Of a DNA stretch of 64,000 bases, positions 8,943 through 18,626 are shown in pieces. The position numbers and the translations under genes were made by a program. Each line of letters starts with the position of its first letter. Position 1 is the first letter of the stretch. The notes under the pieces were generated by a model that saw only the letters and a list, made by a program, of their open reading frames with translations, searched no databases and was not told the origin of the DNA. This DNA is from Nocardia asteroides. GTDB lineage: Bacteria > Actinomycetota > Actinomycetes > Mycobacteriales > Mycobacteriaceae. The stretch is taken from assembly GCA_019930625.1 (NCBI GenBank), contig CP082844.1, forward strand, positions 2,976,001 through 3,040,000, written 5' to 3'.

Positions 8943-9650
8943 TCAGATCCGCAGAATCGCCAGTTCGGCCAAGGTGAGCACGGTCCACGGCGGCGGTCGC
9001 TCCCGCCGGGGCCGCCAGTGGCGCGGTCGCGCCGCACCGCTGCCGGGACGATCGACCGCAATCCGGTAGAGCAGCACCAACGCGGCCAGCGCCAACAGGG
9101 CGACCAGGATGAAGACGCAGCCGTGCAGTCCACTGTGCGCGCCGTCGCACCCGCCGCCCGCACATGGCATGTCGTCTACCGGGCTCATCGTCACGGCGAC
9201 CGAGCGCGCGGCCACGGCCCACGACTTTGTGGCGGCGCCGCCCGAGATGGTTCGCGTGAGCCGGGAGCTGCCCGCTGCGGCTGCCGTGGTCCCAGCGCTG
9301 CCGAAGGATTCGGCGCTTCCGGCTTGCGTCCGGTCCTGCGGCTGGAGGTGACCGTGGCGAGTGGGGGAGCCCTCATGAGTCGGGACTGCCGCGATCCTGT
9401 GGTGCGGTGAAGTCTCGACGCCGCCGGAAGCGTGATGGGCGGGACCGGTCGGTGCGCCCGCAGCCCGCCCGGGTTCGTCGAGCATCGCTTCGGCGACAGG
9501 GGCGGCCTGTGCGCCAGACGCATGGACGTGGCCGGAGGCCGCGAAGACGGCCGAGTGCATGGCGACGATCCCGGCGAGTAACACCAGCACTGCGAGGAGC
9601 TGGAAGTGCCGGGCGAGCCCGGCGGTGTGCAGGATGCGGCGTTCGACCAC
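8943..9650 (-). CDS. DUF6153-like membrane protein
   Basis: 235 residues. An N-terminal hydrophobic segment (LLAVLVLLAGIVAMHSAVFA) is followed by a long His/Ala/Gly-rich extracytoplasmic region, a CAGGGCDGAHSGLHGC cluster and a second membrane helix (VFILVALLALAALVLLY) with a basic, Pro-rich tail. The layout matches small actinobacterial proteins encoded beside DUF305. The Cys/His cluster before the last helix suggests metal binding, which is inference. Confidence 0.6.
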   Translation of the reverse strand: MVERRILHTAGLARHFQLLAVLVLLAGIVAMHSAVFAASGHVHASGAQAAPVAEAMLDEPGRAAGAPTGPAHHASGGVETSPHHRIAAVPTHEGSPTRHGHLQPQDRTQAGSAESFGSAGTTAAAAGSSRLTRTISGGAATKSWAVAARSVAVTMSPVDDMPCAGGGCDGAHSGLHGCVFILVALLALAALVLLYRIAVDRPGSGAARPRHWRPRRERPPPWTVLTLAELAILRI

Positions 9651-9713
9651 GAGTGCCGAGTCTAGCCGCCGCCGGACCGGCGCGGCGGAGATACCCCTTC
9701 GGCGTACCCGTAT

Positions 9714-10304
9714 CTAGGAACTCGCGATGTCGACGACCAGCCGGGTCGGATTGGACAACGTGCTCACCGTGAAGCCGGGCCGGTCGGCCTGCACGCCGAT
9801 GAACGACTGTGTGACGCCTTCGAACACCGTCGTCCGGTAGACGCCCGCGATGCCGGGAACCGCAGGGTCGACGGCGGGGTCCGGCCCCTCGTACGGCGTC
9901 ACGCCGCTGTCGAACGGGTAGGCCGAGCCGAGGATGCGCACCTCCAGAATCGACCGGCCCGCCACGTCCACGGGATTGCCGCTGCCTTCCTGCACGGCGC
10001 GGTCGGTGTAGCGGACGATCCAGCCGGGCGTGCCGACCCCGCCGAGGTCGTAGACCACGCGATCGAAGCCGGGCTGACGGCCCAGGCGGACATCGGTCAC
10101 CGTGAGCGCGGCGTCAGCGGACGCCTTGCCCTGTTTCGGTCCGGCGTCCTGTGGGGCCGGGGCCTGCGGTGACGGGGCTTGCGCGACGGCGGCCGACGTG
10201 CCGGTGATCGAAGCGACCGGGGCGCCCGGTGTCGGATCGCTATCACCGCAGCCTGCGAGCAGTGCCGTCGCGACGGCGACCACGAGCACCATCCTGTTGC
10301 GCAT
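9714..10304 (-). CDS. AMIN-like domain lipoprotein
   Basis: 196 residues. Lipobox LLAGC near residue 19 and a Pro/Ala/Gln linker, then a beta-rich domain from VTDVRLGRQPGFDRVVYDLGG to SNPTRLVVDIAS, the start and end signatures of the AMIN-like domain of actinobacterial lipoproteins. AMIN-type domains bind cell-wall or envelope polymers in better-studied proteins. Anchored outside the membrane. Start ATG at 10302-10304. Confidence 0.75.
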   Translation of the reverse strand: MRNRMVLVVAVATALLAGCGDSDPTPGAPVASITGTSAAVAQAPSPQAPAPQDAGPKQGKASADAALTVTDVRLGRQPGFDRVVYDLGGVGTPGWIVRYTDRAVQEGSGNPVDVAGRSILEVRILGSAYPFDSGVTPYEGPDPAVDPAVPGIAGVYRTTVFEGVTQSFIGVQADRPGFTVSTLSNPTRLVVDIASS

Positions 10305-10995
10305 GGCTCGATGCTACTCAGCCGAACGCGTCTGATGGCGTAATCGCGAGAGTGTTGCGGCTGATTCGCCATCAGCGGGCAGCGAAAGGGGTGCGCACGT
10401 GGGTGATTGCAGACCGTCTGGTCGGCCGGTCGGGCATGCCTATTGCTAATCGATTGCTGTAGCGAACGTTCGGCGCACGAGCTCCTGGCGCACGGGTTCG
10501 GTGACCTCCCGGTCGCGGATCGTCCCTTCCGTGGACCCGAATGGGCCGGATACCAGCTGCTGTGCGAGTGTCCGGATTACGGTTGCCCGGCAGCGGTTTC
10601 AGGAAGATCCGGGGGGTTGTCCGCGTGCGGTGGTCCGCTTATCGATACCTGCGCGTCGAAGGCGTCCGGTTGTGGCCGGGCCGAGTCCGCTGGTCAGGTC
10701 TAGAGTCCACCGGTGAGGCAGACGATCTCGCGAATGGCGTGCTCGCTCCTGGAAGGTGTCGGCCAGATGACCGGTGGAGTTCCCGTCGCGCCGGTGATGA
10801 CGATCGGGCGCGTGATCCGTTGGGCTGTCGAGTCGGTACGGGTCGGGAGTCGTCGTCGCGACTGCCGCGCGTGGTGTTCGCGAAATCGCCTGTCGCGGCT
10901 CGCTTCAGGAAGTGGCTCACCTCTTCCGCGGTGCGACGGAATTGATTGGGCGGGGTGGGCGTGACCCCTGGGCAACGATCTAGCACACTTGAGGC
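10305..10995. other. Intergenic region of about 690 nt, no gene recognised
   Basis: Several frames are open but have Arg/Gly/Ser-rich shadow composition and no ribosome-binding sites. No repeats or stable long hairpins stood out. Confidence 0.4.
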
Positions 10996-12147
10996 GTGGG
11001 AAATGTCGAGGACGTACTGAGCCGGCTGCGGCGGTATCCGGACGTGGAGGCGCTGAACCTCTACGCCGTGGATGCCGCTGATCGGTTGATCCTCGACGTC
11101 GCGGCCGACGCCCTGGCGACTGTGGATAACGGAAAAGTAGCCGTCATCGGTGACGCCTATGGCGCGCTGACGCTCGGCGCCATCGCGGGGCATGATCTGC
11201 GCGACGTCCGAGTACATCAGGATCTGCTCACCGGCGAACTCGCGCTCGCCAACAACGCCCGCGCGGCCGGGCTGGCGGATCGCTACACCGCGCACCCGCT
11301 CGGTGCCGGATTGCTGCGAGGTGTCCAGGTGGTCCTGCTCCGCCTGCCCCGGGTGCTGGCCGGGCTGGCCGAGGCCGCCGACGCGATCGCGCGCTACGCC
11401 GATCCGGCGGTCGAGGTGTTCGCGGGTGGCCGGGACAAGTATCTGACCAAGTCGATGAACGACGTCCTGGCCCAGTCTTTCTCCGAGGTGCGCGCCAGCC
11501 GCGGCAGGCAGAAGTCACGGACCCTGCTGGTGACCGGGCCCAAACCGGTCGCGGACAAGCCGTTTCCGGTGCGCGATCGGTTGGAGGAACTGGGTCTCGA
11601 CGTGGTCGCGCACGGTGCGGCTTTCTCCGGTGCGCGCTTGGACATCGGCACCAGATTCCTGCTCGATCACCTGCGACTGATGAAGCCCGACGCGCGGGAG
11701 GCCATCGATCTCGGCTGCGGCACCGGCATCCTGGCCGTCACGCTGGCCACCGCACGGCCGGGAATCAAGGTGACCGCCACGGATCAATCCGCCGCCGCGG
11801 TCGCATCGGCGCGGGCCACCGCCGAGGCGAACGGGGTCGCCGACCGGGTGTGCGTCGTGCGCGACGACGCCATGTCCTCGGCCGCGGACAACAGCGCCGA
11901 TCTGGTGCTGTGCAACCCGCCGTTCCATATCGGCGCGGCCGTGCACACCGGATCGGCGATCAAGATGTTCGCCGAGACGGGTCGGGTGCTGCGCCCCGGC
12001 GGGGAATTGTGGACGGTGTACAACTCGCATCTCAACTATCGGGCGGTGGTCGAACGGATGGTGGGCCGGACCGAGGTGATGGGGCGCAACCGGAAATTCA
12101 CGGTGACTCGTTCGGTGCGTGGCTTGCACGACCCGCGGCAGCGGTAG
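10996..12147 (+). CDS. RsmC/RlmG-type rRNA (guanine-N2) methyltransferase
   Basis: 383 residues. The N-terminal half is a degenerate methyltransferase-like domain. The C-terminal half carries the active SAM-binding fold: IDLGCGTGILAVTLA near residues 238-252 and the catalytic NPPFH near residue 310, the N2-guanine methyltransferase signature. The two-domain architecture is that of RsmC/RlmG, which modify 16S or 23S rRNA. Start GTG at 10996, with no good Shine-Dalgarno. Which rRNA site is modified cannot be told. Confidence 0.8.
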   Translation: MGNVEDVLSRLRRYPDVEALNLYAVDAADRLILDVAADALATVDNGKVAVIGDAYGALTLGAIAGHDLRDVRVHQDLLTGELALANNARAAGLADRYTAHPLGAGLLRGVQVVLLRLPRVLAGLAEAADAIARYADPAVEVFAGGRDKYLTKSMNDVLAQSFSEVRASRGRQKSRTLLVTGPKPVADKPFPVRDRLEELGLDVVAHGAAFSGARLDIGTRFLLDHLRLMKPDAREAIDLGCGTGILAVTLATARPGIKVTATDQSAAAVASARATAEANGVADRVCVVRDDAMSSAADNSADLVLCNPPFHIGAAVHTGSAIKMFAETGRVLRPGGELWTVYNSHLNYRAVVERMVGRTEVMGRNRKFTVTRSVRGLHDPRQR

Positions 12148-12167
12148 AGTCCGAATTGTCTGCCTCC

Positions 12168-12190
12168 GTGAGTGTCCCCCGGGAACTCAC
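12168..12190 (+). terminator. Short hairpin after the methyltransferase gene
   Basis: GTGAGT-G-TCCC / GGGA-ACTCAC with a CC loop, 20 nt after the stop codon. No U-tract. Confidence 0.4.
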
Positions 12191-12280
12191 GACAGATGAC
12201 AAACGTTGGAAAGGGCAGTTGGATATCGAGTAACTGAACTCGATGATCAGCGGCAACGACTCCAGAAAGGGACGCCGTTC

Positions 12281-13144
12281 ATGCGTACCACGAGCAATCC
12301 GGTTTTCAGGAACCTGCCCAGGCAGGAGGGCGGTGGATACGCCAACTTCGGTTCCGGTGTGACCGCCGCGGGACAGTTCGGCAACCAGTACGGCCAGCAA
12401 CCCCAGCAGTACGGCCAATATCCGCAGCAGTACCAGCAGGCTCCGCCCACCACGCGGGCGATGACCATCGACGACGTGGTGACCAAGACGGGCATCACCC
12501 TCGCGGTGCTGGCCCTGTCCGCGATCGTCTCCTACGGCCTCACCAACGCGAACACCTCGCTCGCGCCGCTGTTCGTGATCGTCGGCGGCCTGGTCGGTCT
12601 GGTGCTGGTGCTGATCGCGACCTTCGCGAACAAGATGGACAACCCGGTGCTGGTGTTGTCCTACGCCGTCGCCGAGGGCCTGTTCCTCGGGGCGCTGTCG
12701 TTCATGTTCACCAACGTCGAGTTCGGTGGAGTCGGCGGTAGCGCGCTGATCGGTCAGGCCGTGCTCGGCACGTTCGGTGTCTTCGCGGGCATGCTGGTGG
12801 TCTACAAGACCGGCGCCATCCGGGTGACGCCGCGATTCACCAGGATCATCGTCGGCGCCATGATCGGCATCCTGGTGCTGGCGCTGGGCAACGTGGTCGC
12901 GAGCTTCTTCATCGACGGCGGTCTCGGCCTGCGCGACGGCGGCCCGCTGGCGATCGTCTTCAGCCTGGTGATCATCGCCATCGCCGCGTTCAGCTTCCTG
13001 CTCGACTTCGACGCCGCCGATCAGCTGATCCGCGCGCAGGCTCCCGAGCGGGCGGCCTGGGGCGTCGCCCTCGGCCTCACCATCACCCTGGTGTGGCTGT
13101 ACGTCGAGATCCTGCGGCTGCTGAGCTACTTCCAGAACGACTAG
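12281..13144 (+). CDS. Bax inhibitor-1/YccA-family membrane protein
   Basis: 287 residues. N-terminal Gln/Tyr/Gly-rich tail of about 55 residues (QYGQQPQQYGQYPQQYQQ), then seven hydrophobic segments. The end of the hydrophobic core has FLLDFDAADQLIRAQAPERAAWGVALGL, the signature of the YccA/TMBIM family. E. coli YccA modulates FtsH; function in actinobacteria is unknown. Start ATG at 12281 with AGAAAGGGA ahead of it. Confidence 0.82.
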   Translation: MRTTSNPVFRNLPRQEGGGYANFGSGVTAAGQFGNQYGQQPQQYGQYPQQYQQAPPTTRAMTIDDVVTKTGITLAVLALSAIVSYGLTNANTSLAPLFVIVGGLVGLVLVLIATFANKMDNPVLVLSYAVAEGLFLGALSFMFTNVEFGGVGGSALIGQAVLGTFGVFAGMLVVYKTGAIRVTPRFTRIIVGAMIGILVLALGNVVASFFIDGGLGLRDGGPLAIVFSLVIIAIAAFSFLLDFDAADQLIRAQAPERAAWGVALGLTITLVWLYVEILRLLSYFQND

Positions 13145-13154
13145 CCATCCAACG

Positions 13155-13191
13155 AAAGGACGGTCGCCGGGTTTCCCGGCGACCGTCCTTT
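13155..13191. terminator. Bidirectional intrinsic terminator
   Basis: Perfect hairpin AAAGGACGGTCGCCGGG / CCCGGCGACCGTCCTTT with TTT loop, followed by TT on the plus strand and flanked by A-rich sequence in the opposite direction. It separates the convergent YccA-like and thiolase genes. Confidence 0.85.
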
Positions 13192-13202
13192 TCGTATATG
13201 GG

Positions 13203-14423
13203 TCAGCTCAAACGCTCGATGACCATCGCCATGCCCTGGCCGCCGCCGACGCACATGGTCTCCAGACCGAACTGCTTGTCGTGGGTCTGCAGGTTGTTGA
13301 TCAGCGTGGTGGTGATCCGGGCGCCGGTCATGCCGAACGGGTGGCCCAACGCGATCGCGCCACCGGAGACGTTCAGCTTGTCCTCGTCGATCTTCAGCTC
13401 CCGCGCCGAGCCGAGCACCTGCACCGCGAACGCCTCGTTGATCTCGACCAGGTCGATGTCGTCGATGGTCATGCCCGCCAGCGCCAGCGCGCGCTTGCAC
13501 GCCTCGATCGGGCCCAGGCCCATGATCTCCGGCGACAGGCCCGACACGCCGGTGGACACGATTCGCGCCAGCGGCGTCAGTCCGAGCTCCTCGGCCTTGG
13601 TGTCGCTCATGACGACCAGCGCCGCCGCGCCGTCGTTGAGCGGGCAGCAGTTGCCCGCGGTGACGGTGCCGTCCGGGCGGAAGACCGGCTTCAGCGCGGA
13701 GACCGCCTCGTAGGTGACGCCGGCGCGCGGGCCGTCGTCCTTGCTGATCACCGTGCCGTCCGGCAGCGTCACCGGAGTGATCTCCCGCTCGAAGAAGCCG
13801 TTCTTGATCGCCTCCTCGGCGCGGTTCTGCGAGCGCACGCCCCAGCGATCCTGGTCTTCGCGGGTGATGCCGGTGGAGGTCGCGACGTTCTCGGCGGTCT
13901 GTCCCATCGCGATGTAGACGTCGGGGATCAGGCTGTCCTCACGCGGGTCGTGCCAGATGCCCGCCCCGCCCTCGGCGGTCTTCGCGGTGCGCTCCTGCGC
14001 CTCGGCGAACAGGGGGTTCTGCGTGTTCGGCCAGCTGTCGGCCGATCCGTTCACATACCGCGACACGGTCTCCACACCCGCGGAGATGAATACGTCGCCC
14101 TCGCCCGCCTTGATCGCGTGGAACGCCATCCGGGTGGACTGCAGCGACGAAGCGCAGTAGCGGTGCACGGTGGTGCCGGGCACGAAGTCGTAGCCGAGCT
14201 GTACGGCGACCACGCGGGCGATGTTGAAGCCCTGCTCACCGCCCGGCGAGCCGCAGCCCAGGATCAGGTCGTCGATCTGGGTCGGGTCCAGGGCAGGCAC
14301 CTTGTCGAGCGCTGCCCGCACAATCTGCGTGGTCAGATCGTCGGGCCGCAGGTCGACCAGCGAGCCCTTGCGGGCACGGCCGATCGGGGAGCGCGCGGTC
14401 GAAACGATGACGGCCTCAGGCAT
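13203..14423 (-). CDS. fadA3: Acetyl-CoA C-acyltransferase (thiolase)
   Basis: 406 residues, full thiolase length. Nucleophile in HRYCASSLQ (Cys90), then NEAFA, GHPFGMTGAR and the C-terminal catalytic CVGGGQG are all present. Works in the last step of fatty-acid beta-oxidation, cleaving 3-ketoacyl-CoA in the cytosol. Gene position next to the GDSL esterase and cbs matches M. tuberculosis Rv1074c (fadA3). Transcription runs into the bidirectional terminator at 13155-13191. Confidence 0.87.
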   Translation of the reverse strand: MPEAVIVSTARSPIGRARKGSLVDLRPDDLTTQIVRAALDKVPALDPTQIDDLILGCGSPGGEQGFNIARVVAVQLGYDFVPGTTVHRYCASSLQSTRMAFHAIKAGEGDVFISAGVETVSRYVNGSADSWPNTQNPLFAEAQERTAKTAEGGAGIWHDPREDSLIPDVYIAMGQTAENVATSTGITREDQDRWGVRSQNRAEEAIKNGFFEREITPVTLPDGTVISKDDGPRAGVTYEAVSALKPVFRPDGTVTAGNCCPLNDGAAALVVMSDTKAEELGLTPLARIVSTGVSGLSPEIMGLGPIEACKRALALAGMTIDDIDLVEINEAFAVQVLGSARELKIDEDKLNVSGGAIALGHPFGMTGARITTTLINNLQTHDKQFGLETMCVGGGQGMAMVIERLS

Positions 14424-14467
14424 GAGGACTCCTTGGGTCGGACGGTTCTGACGAACCCCTGTGCTGG

Positions 14468-15409
14468 TTACTCACGGGTTCGTATCGAATCTACGTCCCG
14501 CTGTGGAGTACCGGAAGCGGGTGTCCCGCCCAGCGCGTCCATCAACACTGGCAGCAACCGCGCCGCGGCCAGCTCGTAACCAGCCGCCGACGGGTGGAAG
14601 CCGTCGGCGGCGAAAAGCAGTTCGGGCGCGGCCCGGAACTCGGGGGCGAGCAGGTAGCCCACACGCACCGGGTGTCCGCCCGCGACCGTCGTCGCCACGT
14701 GCTGCGCCTTGGCCAGCCGCACGCTCCAGTTGTGCACGACGGTGCGCAGTGGCTGTGGAATGGCCGTCACGGTGCCGAGATTCGGGCAGGTACCGACCAC
14801 TACGACCGCGTCGGCGCGGCGCAACCGGGCGACCGCCGCGGCGAGCCTGCGCGCGGAGGCGCGGATCGAGTGCTTCTTGGTGACGTCGTTGGCGCCGATG
14901 AGGATGACCGCGGCGTCCGGCGGCGGACCGGCGACGAACATGGCGTCCACCTGACCGGCCAGGCCCTTGGAGGTGGCGCCGCAGATCGCCTTGGTGCTCA
15001 ACCGGATCCGCTGCCCCGTCGCCTCGGCGAGCCCCCGGGCCAGGCGTACGCCCGGCACCTCGTCGGGCACCAGGCAGCCGAGGCCGGCCGCGGTGGAATC
15101 GCCGAAGATCATCAGATGCAGGTCGGCGTGCTTCCCCGTGCGCCACGGCTCGGGCGCCCCGCAGCCGGGAGTGTAGATGCCGTCCGCCTCCGGCGGCTTC
15201 GAGGTGTCCCGGCCGATCATGCCGCGCGCCACGCCCGCCTGCGCCATGAGCAGACGGTAGGTCGCCCACCACGCGGTGCCCGCGCCCGAGCCGGCCAGCA
15301 CGGCCGCGGCGCTGGTCATCGCCGCCGTCCGCCAGCGGAATCGAGGAGCGCTCACGACAGGAATTTTACGAAATCCGGCCGGGACGACCAGTGGCGAACG
15401 AAGCGACAT
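14468..15409 (-). CDS. SGNH/GDSL-type esterase with N-terminal membrane anchor
   Basis: 313 residues from the longest start. FGDSTAAG (block I serine), the ICGATSKG region, IGANDVT (block III) and DGFHPS (block V Asp/His) define an SGNH hydrolase. A hydrophobic N-terminal segment (MTSAAAVLAGSGAGTAWWAT) suggests export or anchoring. An internal GTG at 15353-15355 is an equally possible start, since neither has a strong ribosome-binding site. Position corresponds to Rv1075c, a characterised extracellular GDSL lipase. Confidence 0.82.
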   Translation of the reverse strand: MSLRSPLVVPAGFRKIPVVSAPRFRWRTAAMTSAAAVLAGSGAGTAWWATYRLLMAQAGVARGMIGRDTSKPPEADGIYTPGCGAPEPWRTGKHADLHLMIFGDSTAAGLGCLVPDEVPGVRLARGLAEATGQRIRLSTKAICGATSKGLAGQVDAMFVAGPPPDAAVILIGANDVTKKHSIRASARRLAAAVARLRRADAVVVVGTCPNLGTVTAIPQPLRTVVHNWSVRLAKAQHVATTVAGGHPVRVGYLLAPEFRAAPELLFAADGFHPSAAGYELAAARLLPVLMDALGGTPASGTPQRDVDSIRTRE

Positions 15410-15446
15410 CCGATGGGTTCGCGGCGCGTGCGCGACCGGTGCGAGG

Positions 15447-15908
15447 TCAGCTCGGGACCACGAAGGCGCCGCGGGCGGGGACGCTCGCGGCGTCGGTGGA
15501 GACGGTGACCTCCACGAGGCCGGGGCCGGTGTCCTGGAACAGCGCGTACTGGATGCTGCCGTAGATGCCGGTGACCACGATGTTGTCGTAGCTGCCCGTC
15601 GCGCCGGTGGTGACGTTGCGCCACGCTACCGTGGTGCGAACCTCGCACAGCGGCGCGAACGGGTGGACACCGGGCCCGACGCCGCTCACGGGGAGCGCGC
15701 GCACGTTGAGAATGGCGCGACCGGGCCATTCGGGGCTGGTGTCGGCCCAGGTGCGGATGCTCGTCCAGCACAGACCGCCGCGGGCCAGCGTGGGCACCTG
15801 CGGGAATTCCACGGTCGCCGCCTCGGCTCGCGCACCGGATCCGACCACTAGAGCCACCGCCGATCCGACCAGAAGCATTGCGGCGCGGGCGATGTTCGGC
15901 TGCCTCAT
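15447..15908 (-). CDS. Secreted protein of unknown function
   Basis: 153 residues with a clear signal peptide (MRQPNIARAAMLLVGSAVAL..., predicted cut near EAA|TVEF). The mature part is beta-rich with two Cys (LCWTS, LCEVR) that could form a disulfide, and ends PARGAFVVPS. ATG at 15906-15908 has AGGA upstream. Small secreted proteins of this design are common in Nocardia; no function recognised. Confidence 0.65.
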   Translation of the reverse strand: MRQPNIARAAMLLVGSAVALVVGSGARAEAATVEFPQVPTLARGGLCWTSIRTWADTSPEWPGRAILNVRALPVSGVGPGVHPFAPLCEVRTTVAWRNVTTGATGSYDNIVVTGIYGSIQYALFQDTGPGLVEVTVSTDAASVPARGAFVVPS

Positions 15909-16011
15909 GGCAGCGATCCTAAAGCCGCGGGCGCCGGTTCGCCGGGAGTGCGGGCCCGCTGCGCGCGGCGTGCGCGAACTCACAGTTAGTGCGTCTGCAA
16001 CGATGGGGTCC

Positions 16012-17400
16012 ATGCGCATCGCGGATCATGTCGTGGATCTCATCGGCAACACGCCGCTGGTCCGGTTGAACTCGGTCGTAGGACCGAACGCGGGGCTGGT
16101 CGCGGCCAAGATCGAATATCTGAACCCGGGCGGCAGTTCCAAGGACCGGATCGCGGTGAAGATGATCGACGCCGCCGAGCAGTCCGGGAAGCTGCGGCCC
16201 GGCGGCACCATCGTGGAGCCCACCTCCGGCAACACCGGCGTCGGCCTCGCCCTAGTCGCACAGCAGCGCGGCTACAAGTGCGTGTTCGTCTGCCCCGACA
16301 AGGTCAGCGAGGACAAGCGCAACGTGCTGCGCGCCTACGGCGCCGAGGTCGTGGTCTGCCCGACCGCTGTGCCGCCGGACCACCCGAACAGTTACTACAG
16401 CGTCTCCGACCGCTTGGTCCAGGAGATCGACGGCGCCTGGAAGCCCGATCAGTACTCCAACCCCGGTGGTCCGGCCAGCCACTACGAGACCACCGGCCCG
16501 GAGATCTGGCGCGACACCGACGGCAAGGTCACCCACTTCGTGGCGGGTGTCGGCACCGGCGGCACCATCACCGGCACCGGCCGCTACCTCGAGGAGGTCT
16601 CCGGCGGGAAGGTCCAGATCATCGGTGCCGACCCGGAGGGGTCGGTGTACTCCGGCGGCACCGGGCGGCCGTACCTGGTCGAGGGCGTCGGCGAGGACTT
16701 CTGGCCCTCCGCCTACGACCCCGCCGTGCCGGACGAGATCATCGCGGTCTCCGACGCGGATTCTTTCGACATGACGCGCAGGCTCGCCCGCGAGGAGGGC
16801 CTGCTGGTGGGTGGCTCCTGCGGCATGGCGGTCGTCGCGGCCGTCGAGGTGGCGCGCCGCGACCCGGACGCGGTGGTGGTGGTGCTGCTTCCCGACGGCG
16901 GCCGCGGCTACCTGTCGAAGATCTTCAACGACGAGTGGATGAGTTCCTACGGCTTCCTGCGCGAACGAATGGACGGCACAGCCGAACCACTCGTGGGTGA
17001 CGTATTGCGCGGCAAGTCCGGCGCGCTGCCCGATCTGGTGCACACCCACCCGTCGGAGACGCTGCGCGACGCGATCGAGATCCTGCGCGAGTACGGCGTG
17101 TCCCAGATGCCCGTGGTCGGCGCCGAGCCGCCGGTCATGGCGGGCGAGGTCGCGGGCAGCGTGTCCGAACGCGATCTGCTGTCGGCGGTCTTCGAGGGCC
17201 GGGCCCACCTGACCGATTCGGTGGCCCAGCACATGAGCCCGTCGTTCCCGCTGATCGGTTCGGGCGAACCCATCTCCGCCGCGACCAAGGCGCTCTCGGA
17301 CACCGACGCGCTCATGGTCGTCGAAGACGGCAAGCCCGTCGGCGTGATCACCCGCCACGATCTGCTCGGCTTCCTCAGCACGGGCACCCTGGGGAAGTAG
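16012..17400 (+). CDS. cbs: Cystathionine beta-synthase (PLP fold plus CBS pair)
   Basis: 462 residues. Catalytic Lys44 in NPGGSSKDR, the substrate loop PTSGNTGVGLA and the phosphate-binding GTGGTITGTGRYL are present, then two CBS domains (about 335-460) ending in VGVITRHDLLGFLS. Condenses homocysteine and serine to cystathionine in reverse transsulfuration. Start chosen by similarity to Rv1077 (MRIADHVVDLIGNTPLVRLN). An ATG at 16003 would add three residues. With metB downstream at 21098 it supplies a two-way methionine-cysteine route; cysteine feeds mycothiol. Confidence 0.92.
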   Translation: MRIADHVVDLIGNTPLVRLNSVVGPNAGLVAAKIEYLNPGGSSKDRIAVKMIDAAEQSGKLRPGGTIVEPTSGNTGVGLALVAQQRGYKCVFVCPDKVSEDKRNVLRAYGAEVVVCPTAVPPDHPNSYYSVSDRLVQEIDGAWKPDQYSNPGGPASHYETTGPEIWRDTDGKVTHFVAGVGTGGTITGTGRYLEEVSGGKVQIIGADPEGSVYSGGTGRPYLVEGVGEDFWPSAYDPAVPDEIIAVSDADSFDMTRRLAREEGLLVGGSCGMAVVAAVEVARRDPDAVVVVLLPDGGRGYLSKIFNDEWMSSYGFLRERMDGTAEPLVGDVLRGKSGALPDLVHTHPSETLRDAIEILREYGVSQMPVVGAEPPVMAGEVAGSVSERDLLSAVFEGRAHLTDSVAQHMSPSFPLIGSGEPISAATKALSDTDALMVVEDGKPVGVITRHDLLGFLSTGTLGK

Positions 17401-17410
17401 GCGGCCCGCG

Positions 17411-17890
17411 CTACGCCGGTCTCCTGCCGCGCCCTGCCGCCCGCACGCCGCCGGTGATCAGATCGGTCCATTCGTCGGCCAGCAGAGCCAGCCGGTACCA
17501 GGCGGCGTGCACCCGGTCGTCGGACACCTTTTCGGCGGTGTGCAGCAGGTGGCTGGCGTGCACGTGGGCGGCGGCCATGCGGTCGACCGTGGCGCCGACG
17601 GATTCGGCGCGCAGATGATCCGTCGAGCGTTTGCCCGGCAGCTGGGCGATCACCCACGCGTCGATGGTGGCCACCAGTTCGGCTCGGCGGCAATCGATCC
17701 CGGCGGCGGCAAGTGGATCGCAGTGGCGCCTGCGGTGCAGCGCCGCGAGGGCCCGCGCCCAGCCGACCAGCGGGTGGTCTTCTTCCGGATCGCTCGGGTG
17801 ACCGCCGAAGGCGGCGACCAACTCACGCTGATCCGGCAGCTTCCGGGAGACGCCGTGCGAGCGCCGCGGCAGATGGTCACGCACGAACAT
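17411..17890 (-). CDS. DUF4254 protein
   Basis: 159 residues, mostly helical. HPLVGWARALAALH, IDCRRAELVATIDAWV and AWYRLALLADEWTDLITG match the DUF4254 pattern seen in many Nocardia paralogues (paired helices with conserved DHPL, RRAELV and AW.RLA elements). The ATG at 17888-17890 is preferred because GGGAG precedes it; a second ATG lies six codons upstream. No known function. Convergent with cbs with only 10 nt between stops. Confidence 0.7.
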   Translation of the reverse strand: MFVRDHLPRRSHGVSRKLPDQRELVAAFGGHPSDPEEDHPLVGWARALAALHRRRHCDPLAAAGIDCRRAELVATIDAWVIAQLPGKRSTDHLRAESVGATVDRMAAAHVHASHLLHTAEKVSDDRVHAAWYRLALLADEWTDLITGGVRAAGRGRRPA

Positions 17891-18139
17891 GGCAGGCTCC
17901 CAGTGCATCCGGAACCGACCACAGTGCGCTACGGTCGATCGACAATGTGTGCATCTTCGCACCTCCGATGGTGTGGCGGTGGAGGCATCGCCCCAATGCC
18001 CGGATCCACTGATATCCTCCGCGTTCCCCTTGGCCTGACGGTGACACCCACATGGCACCCAAATGACAAGAGGTAACAATCCTTTACCCGTCCCTGCCTC
18101 GGCTCCTGTGAGGTCCGCTTCCCGCGACTCGGCTCGTTC
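17891..18139. other. Intergenic region upstream of the DUF4254 gene
   Basis: Together with the following stretch this makes a gene-poor gap of about 735 nt up to 18626. No supported gene or repeat is seen in this first part. Confidence 0.4.
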
Positions 18140-18350
18140 TCATCCGCTTTCCCATTGTGCGAGAACGTTGTTCGGCAGTCTGTCAGCCGCCGGGACGGCG
18201 CCGTCCACCGACGCGGGGGACGGTCGCCGATTCGCACCGGCCGCGATCATCGCTGGTGACCAGGCAGGTAACCAGCCCTTTTCGAACGGCATGCCGGTGG
18301 CGAGCGACAGTGCCGCGAGCACCTCGGCGGCGCGGATCGACGACACGCAC
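18140..18350 (-). pseudogene. Possible remnant of an HD-domain/LuxR-type regulator N-terminus
   Basis: The minus-strand frame contains IRAAEVLAALSLATGMPFEK, very like the opening of actinobacterial HD-domain regulators (usually LxALSLATDLGMGxPxE), with about four residues apparently lost. Sequence before and after it does not look like protein and the frame stops after about 60 more residues. No complete gene can be formed. Assignment rests on a short motif from memory. Confidence 0.3.
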
Positions 18351-18626
18351 CGACAGTCGTGCCCGTGCCGGGCTATGCAGTCCCAATGCCATTCTCGGGC
18401 AGCATAATCCGAGAGGCCTGTGCCGCCCGGCGGGATCGAGCGGAGGTCGGGTTCACGCAGAACCGGCGCGTGGCATCCGGTAGCGCGAATCGACGTCATC
18501 CTTGTCGAAAAAATACTTCGGCAACTTATCCGCAATTACATGTATGGGCTGACTGTCAACGGTATAAACGGTCAGGACGCACTGGCAGCAAACAGTCATG
18601 TCATCGACGGATAGCGAAGGAAGGTA

